Assembly: GCF_964355755.1 (NCBI RefSeq)
Contig: NC_092678.1
Location: 15,722,922 to 15,786,921 of the forward strand
Reading direction: 5' to 3'
DNA from: Antedon mediterranea
Lineage: Eukaryota; Echinodermata; Crinoidea; Comatulida; Antedonidae
Length of the DNA: 64,000 nt
Part shown: positions 56,126 to 64,000 of the stretch, piece by piece
Layout of the letters: each line of letters begins with the position of its first letter
Numbering within the stretch: the first letter of the stretch is position 1
Notes under the pieces: model-generated
Told to the model about the DNA's origin: nothing
What the model saw: the letters and a program-made list of their open reading frames with translations, nothing else
The model's database searches: none
Translations under genes and position numbers: made by a program

Positions 56126-56400
56126 TTGTTGAGGTACTAATGAAGGCTCTTACTCGCTTGACTGTCGTAACACATATATTGTTTATTCAGTATAATACTT
56201 CAGTACAATATACAACTATAAGTATATATAAGGAACGGAGGATCAATGATGCTGTCGGTGAGGTGTGAAGAAGTGGCTGTGAGGTGTGTGCTCCGTGAGG
56301 TGGCTGTAAGGTGTGTGCTCCGTGAAGTGGCTGTAAGGTGTGTCTGGGCCCTTCTGAAACTTGGGAGTATATTGGCCCTCGGTTCATTTACATATGTCAC
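56126..56400 (-). repeat. Putative 5' LTR (at least its R-U5 part)
   Basis: On the minus strand it contains TATATATACTTATAG, then GAATAAACAATATATG (polyadenylation signal) and ends ...CAACAACGCAACA before a leader with TGGTGGAAGACCC, a possible primer-binding site. It includes a 3-unit, ~32-bp minisatellite (56255-56345; GTGGCTGTAAGGTGTGTGCTC type). The outer start is not defined, and no matching 3' LTR is present in the window. Confidence 0.45.
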
Positions 56401-57206
56401 TACGTAATCTTAGAGGTTACTGATTGGTCCTAAGTTGGTCCAGGGGTGTTTAAGTGGGAATGATTGATCTTATCTGGGGAGGTTACAATGATGAATTGGC
56501 CCTGTCGAATCTCTGCTTAAAACTGTCAATATCTAATTGTTTTACGATGGGAACAGTCGCAAAGTTAAGCTAAGTGTTTTCTTTAGGGACTCTATTATAA
56601 ACTAAATGGTCATTAAAACATCTGGACAAACTCTCCTCTGGACTTTCTGGGTCAAGTTTGTGAAGCTATTTAAATTCCGATACAAAGGTCAATTTCTTAA
56701 ATATAAAGGTATATCGTTATATTACAAAAGTTACAAATCTATAAAATGTTACTTTAAACTGTGTTTAAACTTAAAAAATCGACTCTCCATTAAGATTATT
56801 TCTGATCGTAACACAGTTTGGGAAACCGTACTATACCTGAGTATTTAAAAGTATCAGTACGGGCTCTACCATATGAAAGGTAAATATATGGTGTAAAAAA
56901 AAAAACCCAGCAGAATCAACATAGATAACAGATGCCTCTCATAACGACGTTTTCGTATTCTTATTTTGCTATATTGGCGATCGAAAACCATTCGTAATAT
57001 TTATAACGTATGACGTCATATACTGTAATTTAATTTAATTATGCTAATATTAGTTTCCTTTTGGTTAACTTTAGTTGATGTTCATTAGGACAATTTCAGC
57101 CAGACAATCTAAACAAACACTTAAGTTGCAATTTGTTCTAGGTTCACCCTAATTTTGACTTATTTTTTACTGGATTAAGATTGAATGACATCATAACTAT
57201 GTTTTA
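56401..57206 (-). other. LTR element flank, then cassette-5 intron
   Basis: About 56401-56720 is unassigned, possibly U3 of the LTR. From about 56725 (GTTACAAATCTATAAAATG) it is cassette sequence shared with 9658, 12596 and 43803. TGACGTCA lies at 57011-57018. No coding sequence is seen. Confidence 0.45.
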
Positions 57207-57285
57207 TACTCCTTTCACACCAAATAAGCAAAACTCCCGAGACACTCCGGAGTTGACGCCCCGGTGTTTTGGTGTGAAAGGGGTA
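57207..57285. mobile_element. Minimal Harbinger-like MITE, 79 bp
   Basis: It is little more than the two ends: TACTCCTTTCACACCAAA and TTTGGTGTGAAAGGGGTA around ACTCCGGAGT-containing sequence, flanked by TTA. Same position as 13114 and 44297; the empty site is at 1483. Confidence 0.78.
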
Positions 57286-58068
57286 TTAGAAACGTCGTTT
57301 TTGTGACACTGTCTGTGTTTCATACGGCAGAATGTCATTTTAAACTAAACTGGTCTAACGTATTTTAAATGAATACAGTGTGTACAGGTAGGAGGAGAAA
57401 CTGTTGACGTTGTTTATCTGACAACTTGGTAATACAGAACATCATGACATCACATGCCTCTATCATTAGCTTATGAATTACACGTTATGGTATATGATAG
57501 TAGGTGATACATGTGAAACATGTGATGTTGTATTATCGAATGTTCATATGATTCTATAGAAATCGAGATACAATACCAAGAATCAGGTGTATGTTAGATG
57601 TTACTTCGGCTTGGAATGGAGGTCTTATCTTTAACCTCCTTAATTCTGTAATGTGCCTGTACAATTTTTTGATGAGGCAAACATTATACCGTGTATACAT
57701 GGATAGAGTGCCGTATAGACATTGTATTGTCTAATTGCTTAATCCTTTCTGAAAAAGTGTACAGTTTCAGAATGTCAGTTTAAACTTGGCTGGTCCAACA
57801 TATTTGAGATGAATGCAGTGTGTAGAGGTAGGAGGAGAAACTGTTGGGATTGTTTTTTTTCTATAAACGTCCAACCGTACGAGAATCGGGTGTCCTTACA
57901 AAAACGTGTATTTCTATTAAAACGTTTTAACATTTTACATACTATGTCCACAGGCCTACGTAGTGTGTTGAATGCAAAATAGAATTTGGTAGCCCGATAA
58001 ATTGTTCAGAGCATAATAAACAACTGCATGTAGATTATTTCATTGTTACTCAGTTAAGTTTTAACTCA
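57286..58068 (-). other. Cassette-5 intron 3' of the B remnant
   Basis: Collinear with 13525-14310 and 44805-45588. Non-coding. Confidence 0.5.
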
Positions 58069-58128
58069 GAAGCAAACGCAGAAAATGCACCATGCTCTAT
58101 GGTAGTTATAGCGTTATCATCTAAATAC
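58069..58128 (-). pseudogene. Degenerate LRR exon type B
   Basis: Acceptor (here CCAG) and first part are preserved (YLDDNAITTIEHGAF, SAFASELKLN). An in-frame TGA follows and the donor region is deleted in the same way as at 14311 and 45589. Apart from the missing donor the LRR frame is clean, so the splice-end deletion was probably the first damage. Confidence 0.72.
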
Positions 58129-58874
58129 CTGGAAATAAATCAATATACACACATTTCCAAGAGGTATTGTAAAACTACTATATAACAATACAATAACTAG
58201 AATAACAATCAAGTTTTCTGCTATATTTCATAGTACAGTTATGTAATTGTTTTCTTTATTTCAGTGGCCGATTTAGACTTTCTCTGACTCACGAATAATT
58301 GTCAAAGGCAGACTAATTTTGTGTGTAGTGTTTAGAAACAGATATCACATCACAAGCAAGCCATTACTGAACCATACAATGTGAGTGAAGAAATCAAGAT
58401 TATTGACTGTGGTCCCTTTATTTATAAAACTTGAAAATCAGATAAATGGATAAACTCTGGAAAATGGTATGTTCACATTTCAACTTAAGTTAATCTTACG
58501 GACGGATGACGTGAATAATGTACGTAGGCCTACAATCCAATTTAGGTCCGATTTGTTGCACGTGCGAATAAAGAACCAGTGCTATTCCACCTCACGGGGG
58601 ATAAATAACCGAGTCCTCTCATAATTACATTATTTTTCATTTAATAAAATTTAAGTTATAATAATAATTTACTGTAAAACTAACGAATCAAAACATTAAT
58701 ACACACACTACAACTACATGAGCCTATGTTAGAATAACGGATACATCATTCATAAAAAAAAAATCCAGTATTGCAAAGGATTAGCCTACAAATGAAATAA
58801 TATAAAAATAAATGTTATATTACAACGAAAATATACTTTTTTCAAAAGTATGATAAACAATAGAAAGCACTCAA
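58129..58874 (-). other. Cassette-5 intron between A1 and B
   Basis: Collinear with 3045-3752 and 45648-46250. It shows the uninterrupted site (CTCTGGAAAATGG, about 58455) for the 4.8-kb transposon of cassette 3. Non-coding. Confidence 0.5.
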
Positions 58875-58946
58875 AGTATTATCAATGATGTCAAACCATC
58901 AAACACATTTGCTGATATTGTAGTTATTTGATTACTGTATAAACTC
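58875..58946 (-). pseudogene. LRR exon type A1 with destroyed splice donor
   Basis: A 72-bp clean LRR frame (SLYSNQITTISANVFDGL then TSLIIL) and acceptor GGTTTTCAG, but the donor reads TTGAGTGC, exactly as at 41201. Read-through meets an in-frame TGA. Probably dead. Confidence 0.75.
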
Positions 58947-60507
58947 CTGAAAACCGTAAAAAATACGATAAATAAATATACACAGTACCAAAGGATAGTA
59001 CCTGAAACCATGAACAATGCGTTAAATAATAATTATTACAGTTCCCATGTACATTACGATCAAGAAGTATTTATTTATAATTCTTGAAAAAACAGATAGC
59101 TGTATTATACTAACAGAAACCAAAGAGCTTCTGTAGCCGATTAGGAGTGCCTTTCCAACAGTACAGTCATTAAAATGTATACACAAGGATATAATAATAC
59201 TTGTTGATGTTACTTTGGTCCTTATTACCATATTATTAAATGACGATGATGCAACATGAATTCTGCTATTTTATTTTTCATTGTGGGATTATTTTATCAT
59301 AGAAGAACAAATTTAAAGATATTACGCTTGAACGTATTGTACATGAAACAGATACTTTAGAAGTATTAATGTATAAATATAATAATTATTATTAGGCTTA
59401 GGGTCAAACTGTGCCTGCAAATAAAAAAGATCCAAAGCACTACACAGCTGAGCCCCCTGGTTGAATGACAACACATTGTTCACCCGATACAATTTTCTGC
59501 AGAACCAAACAAAGAATATACAAAAAGAAATTAAATTTAATTAATTTTAGATAAACAATTTAGAATAATGGCATATTAAATTATCGATAATTATAATGAT
59601 GATGATTCTCTCATTTGTGTCGATGCAATTGATAAGTCATAAAGTTCACCGAACTTATTATAACGATATATGTGTAGGGTCTACGTAACAGATGCATCCC
59701 AGTATGACGATTTCATAAGAGATATATTATAACGTTTTGTTCTGCGTGCTGCTCAACTTATTACTGTCAACACTATTGCAGTATATTTTACATAATCGAA
59801 ACAATGTCGAGCATTCCTTCTCGTGTGGACAACCACATAGAGAAACTTGAACATGTGAACGCTGTTATGTTACCCGGTTCTCAGTCTTCACATACGACAA
59901 TTATTTACCCTGAGGACAATTTGGTAATACAGAGCCTCATATCATAATAGTGCTATCTGTATCATTAGCTTATGAATTAGGTTATGGCCTATCATAGTTT
60001 GTGATACATATGAAACATGTAAATGATGCTGTATTACCGAATGTTGCTATGATGCTACAGAAATCGAGATACAATACCAAGAATCAGGTTATGTTAGACG
60101 TTACTTCGGCTTGAAATGGAGGTCTTAGCTTTAACCACCTTCTGAAATGTGACTGTACAATTTTGTGAGGCCAAAATTATACCTTGTACACATGGATAAG
60201 GTGCCGTAGAGACATATACTATTGTCTAATTGCTAAATCCTTTCTGAAATTGTTATTTTCTGAAGAATGTTGTCCATAGATATAACACCGTACTACTGAT
60301 TTGATACGAATTGTATAATTGTAACATAATGTGAAATGTTCCTTACCATGCTAGTAATGGTGCAGTAATTAAATAATTACATGATTTGTAAATTAGTTTT
60401 TATTATCACAGAGTGTAACACAGTGTGACGTATTGTCTGCAAACTCTTATGAATGGTGAATTAATATGTATTTTATAATAATTATGTAATTTCTCATTTA
60501 ATAAAAC
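58947..60507 (-). other. Cassette-5 intron between the A2 and A1 remnants
   Basis: The most complete insertion-free copy of this interval. It continues through the points where cassette 1 has the Gmr1-like element (about 59745) and where cassettes 2/3 have X (about 60120). Useful as the reference for empty sites. A plus-strand MSSIPSRVDN frame at 59803 is short and not intact in sister copies. Confidence 0.55.
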
Positions 60508-61624
60508 TCGTGTCTATTTTCAGTCACTATTGACTTCAGTGGAAATTTCTTCTATGAATGGATTAGTAAATGGAAGCATGAACACCAGTTGATAAAACAG
60601 TTCCATTTTGAGTTTGCAATCATTCGTGAAAGGCCAAGTGAAGTCACAAGTCCAAGGAATAAAGGTTTTCATCCTATAAAAAAAATTGTACGCAATCAAT
60701 TGAAACTAATAAATATTTTACACACGCTATAATAATAATTCGCAAACAGTGATGGTGCTGGAATATGCATACAAGGGGTCAACATGCGTGATGCAAAAAT
60801 AAAAAAAATATTGATTTTGCCCTGCCTTTGTCGACTATAAATCATGACATAAATAGGCCAAGTCTTGAGTCGATGTCTATATATGGCGCTACTCTATAGT
60901 ATGTGCCTATATAGGCCTCGTATCGTACCATATAGGCTCAATAAATGTATTAATTATTGTTAAGTTAAGTACGCTTCTAGGCCTGTATATTATTATAAAT
61001 AGAAATCTAGGCCTATTATTTTTCTTGAACACCAAAAGCCTGAACTTATTTAATTAACATATCCTGGCCATAGTAACTAAATACAACAGTCCTCTGAGTC
61101 TGAGTATAGGCTCTAGTGTGTTTAAAGCCCACCCACCTACGTAAAACACGTGGGTATAGCCATAAAACTTTGAATGAGTGGTAAACTGGGCCTAGATCTG
61201 CCGTTAAAACAATTTTAATTCTAGAGGTTCAACAACTATTTAAGTACCAAAAAATGTTTATTTTGGTTCTTTAAAAAATTCAACAGACACGTGGTGCAAT
61301 TTTTGCCGTAATCATAACAAAAAGCAACAAAAAAACTATTAAAATATCTCATTATTTCAACTACTCACCACGACCAAAGTATTCAAGCTACGTATCTCAA
61401 AATCGATTCCCACAACAACCAGGACATTCCTAATGAATATTCATGAGAAATCTCACCGATTTCAACAATCAAAGGCTTCTGATTCGTTGATTAAATATGA
61501 TGTAATTATTTTCCCTAAATAAAAACAAATCATTTCCGCGTTTGTATAGCGCCCTCAATATCGAAAATATTTAACTTTTACCGATAGAAGGCTCACTACT
61601 TTATGTCGCTATGAAACAGCCGTG
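60508..61624. mobile_element. Left-truncated copy of the CACRGCTGTT TIR transposon
   Basis: Other cassettes read AATAAAACATACCAG without a break; here 1.1 kb is inserted. The right end (GAAACAGCCGTG), the subterminal GCGCCC and ATGAATATTCATGA match the 4.8-kb element at 35946-40788. The left end does not match the TIR and is presumed lost. The interior holds many AGGCCTA motifs and one open frame (60524). Confidence 0.6.
60524..60732 (+). CDS. Possible exon of unknown protein in the TIR transposon
   Basis: Not recognised. After an acceptor-like CTATTTTCAG the plus strand is open for about 69 codons to TAA at 60730-60732. It has protein-like composition: TIDFSGNFFYEWISKW, then HQLIKQFHFEFAIIRERP. 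It may be a transposase remnant or captured host exon. There is no start codon, so if real it is an internal or last exon. Confidence 0.3.
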
Positions 61625-61890
61625 ACATACCAGTTATAATAACACATCACTGTAATAAAACAGACGAATCCAAGCAAACTGCATTGTGTTAAAATATTAC
61701 AGTTTTCTTTTATCATTATTAAGATAATAATAATATTAAAAAAAAAAACACCGGGTAGGCCTATATTATTTTAGATTTGGATAAATATTCTGTAATTGTA
61801 AAGGATAAGTAAAACGATGACAATGACAATTGTGGTTATCTTACAACGAAATATTATTTTCAAAAGTACGATAAATAAGAGACAGTACTC

Positions 61891-61936
61891 AAACACATTT
61901 GCTGGTAATGTTGTTTTTTGATTACTGTCCAAATCC
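61891..61936 (-). pseudogene. Partial LRR exon type A2 (3' end deleted)
   Basis: The acceptor GGATTT...TTTTCAG side and 46 bp of exon remain (DLDSNQKTTLPANVF; the conserved Ile is now Lys). The TSLTEL end and donor are removed by a ~30-bp deletion that joins AGTACTC to AAACACATTTGC. The frame runs on into intron. Confidence 0.75.
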
Positions 61937-62758
61937 CTGAAAACCGTGAAAAAGCAATAACAATGATATATATATATAGTTTCAAGGTACAGTATGATCA
62001 ACAATCATATGTTCATACTTTCTAAAAGCAACAAATAGCTACAGTATTGTGCCAAAAGAAGCCAAATGCTCCTGTCGCCGATTAGGCGTGCCACTGCAAT
62101 AGTAAAATGTATAATACTATTTAAAATAATAGTACTTGTTGATATTACTTCGGCCCTTATATTATCATTGTTTACATACATAACATTAATAACTATTTGT
62201 CATTAACTGCTTTTACATTATTATAATGACAATATCAATAATATGATTCGTGGATATGGATCAACATCTACAATACAATACAATCGACAATAGCCATATT
62301 ACAAACACACATATTATTAAACGATGTGATGATCCATGTATTCTGCTAATTTTTGTTCGCATACACACTGCTAAATTAGAAAAACTCAAACAAGAAAGAT
62401 GTTACGCTTTCACGTTTTACATATGAAACATACAGGTACCATACAAGTGTTCAATTATAAAAAAAAAGTATTTCTCCCGAGGCGTAGGTTCAAAATGTGC
62501 CAGAAAATAAACATGATTACTGAATCATGACAACATATTGTCCACCCGGTACAATTATCTGCGAAACAAACGATATTAATCTAAAAAAAAAAATCTAAAA
62601 TCCAAATATAAACCTGAAATAATGAAAAGTAATTCATATACATCAGAATATGAATAACGTCATACATTTCCGATAATAATAATTAAATAATTAATTAATT
62701 AAATCTCAATTTTAAAGAAATACACAAGTTAAAATAGAAATAAAGTGTATATAGCATG
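61937..62758 (-). other. Cassette-5 intron upstream of the A2 remnant
   Basis: Collinear with 8489-9010 and 24533-25265 (GTCGCCGATTAGG). It stops within AGTGTATATAGCATG, where an LTR element is inserted; the uninterrupted form is at 9000 and 25255. Non-coding. Confidence 0.5.
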
Positions 62759-63275
62759 TGTAGTGAATTTATCTTTAGTTGGTTCCGAGCTTTCTCTGGC
62801 ATATATCCACTCGACGTACACAGCTGTCGTTCCAAGCTTTCTCAGGCGTATATATTTCCACGCGACGTACACAGCTGTCACTAAATGATAACTCATACAA
62901 AAAGTATATTTAACTCAACTAGAACTTTTATTCCTCGTAATTCGATTAATACATCTTTCTACCACTACCAGTCAAGCCTTAATATTCTCTTTATCATCTT
63001 TCCGTTTATCTACTCTGATCTTATTCTCTCTTCTCCTTTATCTACTCTGACCTTATTCTCTCTTCTCCTTTATCTACCCTGACCTTATTCTCTCTTCTCC
63101 CCTAATATCCATTACATTCCACTTTTATACTGGACATGCAAATTTTAGGCTTCAGAGGAGGATAACATTTTCCCTCCAAAAATTATACGACTTTGATTGG
63201 CTAATAATATAAGGCGGACCTGGTCTAAAGCATCCTTCTCTAAACACAGAGAATCACAACATCAATAATATGACA
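62759..63275 (-). repeat. 3' LTR of an LTR retrotransposon, 517 bp
   Basis: On the minus strand it runs TGTCATATTATTG...AATTCACTACA (TG...CA). It is directly preceded by a polypurine tract (AAAAAGGGGAA, 63276-63289 region). It contains a two-copy ~50-bp repeat (GACGTACACAGCTGTC, about 62780-62880) and three copies of a 34-bp CTCTGACCTTATTCTCTCTTCTC unit (about 63010-63100). The host intron resumes at 62758. Confidence 0.75.
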
Positions 63276-63374
63276 TTCCCCTTTTTGGGAAAAAGATTGT
63301 CAATCTTTCCAAAAATTTAACATTTAAAACCATTTTACTATAAACTATCTACAAATATAACACCTCTATAATAT

Positions 63375-64000
63375 TTATGCACGGCTTAATCCATCTGCAT
63401 TTCCATTTAATGACCCTTTCTTGTAAATAACTTTAAATTTATATCCTTTTAAAAACAGAGCCCATCTCATAAGTCTAACATTGGCACCCTTCATTGAGTC
63501 CATCCATCTCAATGCCTGGTGGTCAGTATGAACTTGAAATTCACAACCATACAGATAATACTTAAGTTTATTGATAGCCCAAACAATAGAGAGGCACTCT
63601 TTTTCTGGCACAGAATATCTCTGCTCATGTACAGATAACTTTCTACTTAAGTACACAATGGGATAATCTTTACCCTCACCATCTATTTGGCTCAGCACTG
63701 CACCTATGCCATAATTTGAGGCATCGGTTTGCAATATAAACATCTTATCAAAATTTGGGGCTTTTAATACATTATCATCAGTAAGTCGTTTCTTTAAAGT
63801 TACAAAGGCATTTTCACATTGTTCATTCCACTTAACGGTATTACTTTTACTCTTTAAAGTTAAATCAATCAATGGCTTAGCAATATCGGCATAGTTCTGT
63901 ACAAATTTTCTGTAATAGCCCGTTAATCCGAGAAATGATCGGACTTGTTTCTTAGACAAAGGTCTGGGGAACTTTTCCACAGCCTCAACCTTATCAATCA
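63375..64000 (-). CDS. RT-RNase H C-terminus of an LTR element (runs off the window)
   Basis: The minus-strand frame is open from the right window edge and ends at 63375. It carries the end of the RT thumb/connection (RSFLGLTGYYRKFVQNYADI) and RNase H (LQTDASNYGIGAVL, EKECLSIVWAI, HTDHQALRW, NADGLSRA). The stop follows RNase H immediately, with the polypurine tract and LTR only ~90 bp later. No integrase follows, so integrase must lie upstream, as in Gmr1-like elements. This element may belong to the same group as the one at 4642-7982, but no shared region is in view to test this. Confidence 0.82.
   Translation of the reverse strand, partial: IDKVEAVEKFPRPLSKKQVRSFLGLTGYYRKFVQNYADIAKPLIDLTLKSKSNTVKWNEQCENAFVTLKKRLTDDNVLKAPNFDKMFILQTDASNYGIGAVLSQIDGEGKDYPIVYLSRKLSVHEQRYSVPEKECLSIVWAINKLKYYLYGCEFQVHTDHQALRWMDSMKGANVRLMRWALFLKGYKFKVIYKKGSLNGNADGLSRA

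Noticed and set aside
1-64000. CRISPR arrays, tRNA/rRNA genes, bacterial operons
   Set aside because: No regularly spaced identical repeats, no tRNA-like clover sequence or rRNA core noticed; gene structure is intron-split and eukaryotic.

Overview
Eukaryotic, AT-rich, intron- and transposon-dominated DNA, almost certainly from a marine invertebrate. I favour a deuterostome such as an echinoderm or hemichordate, but the sequence does not settle the species. There are no operons, tRNAs, rRNAs or CRISPR arrays. Most long open frames belong to mobile elements.

The one host gene I can identify runs on the minus strand across the whole window. At the left edge (1-226) is the start of the seven-transmembrane exon of a leucine-rich-repeat GPCR of the LGR family, best matching the relaxin-receptor (RXFP, type C LGR) hinge and TM1. 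Upstream of it (to higher coordinates) lie 14 copies or remnants of single-LRR exons: nine of a 72-bp type A (A1/A2/A3 by flank and first residues) and five of a 75-bp type B. All are on the minus strand, and the intact ones have phase-2 borders and GT/AG splice sites. They belong to a tandemly repeated cassette whose plus-strand order is B-A1-A2-A3. The cassette next to the 7TM exon is complete and intact (1840, 3753, 8417, 10588). Two further A exons are intact (24461, 46251). The other eight are broken by donor loss, frameshift or deletion. A parsimonious transcript in this window is 46251 > 24461 > 10588 > 8417 > 3753 > 1840 > 7TM. More LRRs, any LDLa module and the promoter would lie beyond 64 kb, and the rest of the 7TM region lies before base 1.

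Region by region: 1-14 kb is cassette 1, with a LINE tail (1991-2845), a truncated Gmr1-like LTR element (4642-7982) and two Harbinger-like MITEs (10704-11337, 13114-13524). 14-24 kb holds a dead B exon and composite transposon X1 with a nested broken Ty3/gypsy element and LINE debris. 24-35 kb holds an intact A2 exon and X2, with a nearly full-length LINE (26137-31161) and a long-arm foldback element (31415-33966). 35-47 kb is cassettes 3/4 with a 4.8-kb TIR transposon (35946-40788) that carries a solo LTR. 47.9-56.7 kb is an X fragment plus a Ty3/gypsy element with intact gag and pol. 56.7-62.8 kb is cassette 5, decayed. 62.8-64 kb is the 3' end of another LTR element that continues off the window.

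Because the cassettes are paralogous, one copy often shows the empty site of an insertion in another. This fixes several insertion boundaries and target-site duplications directly from this sequence, and gives a relative order of duplications and insertions.
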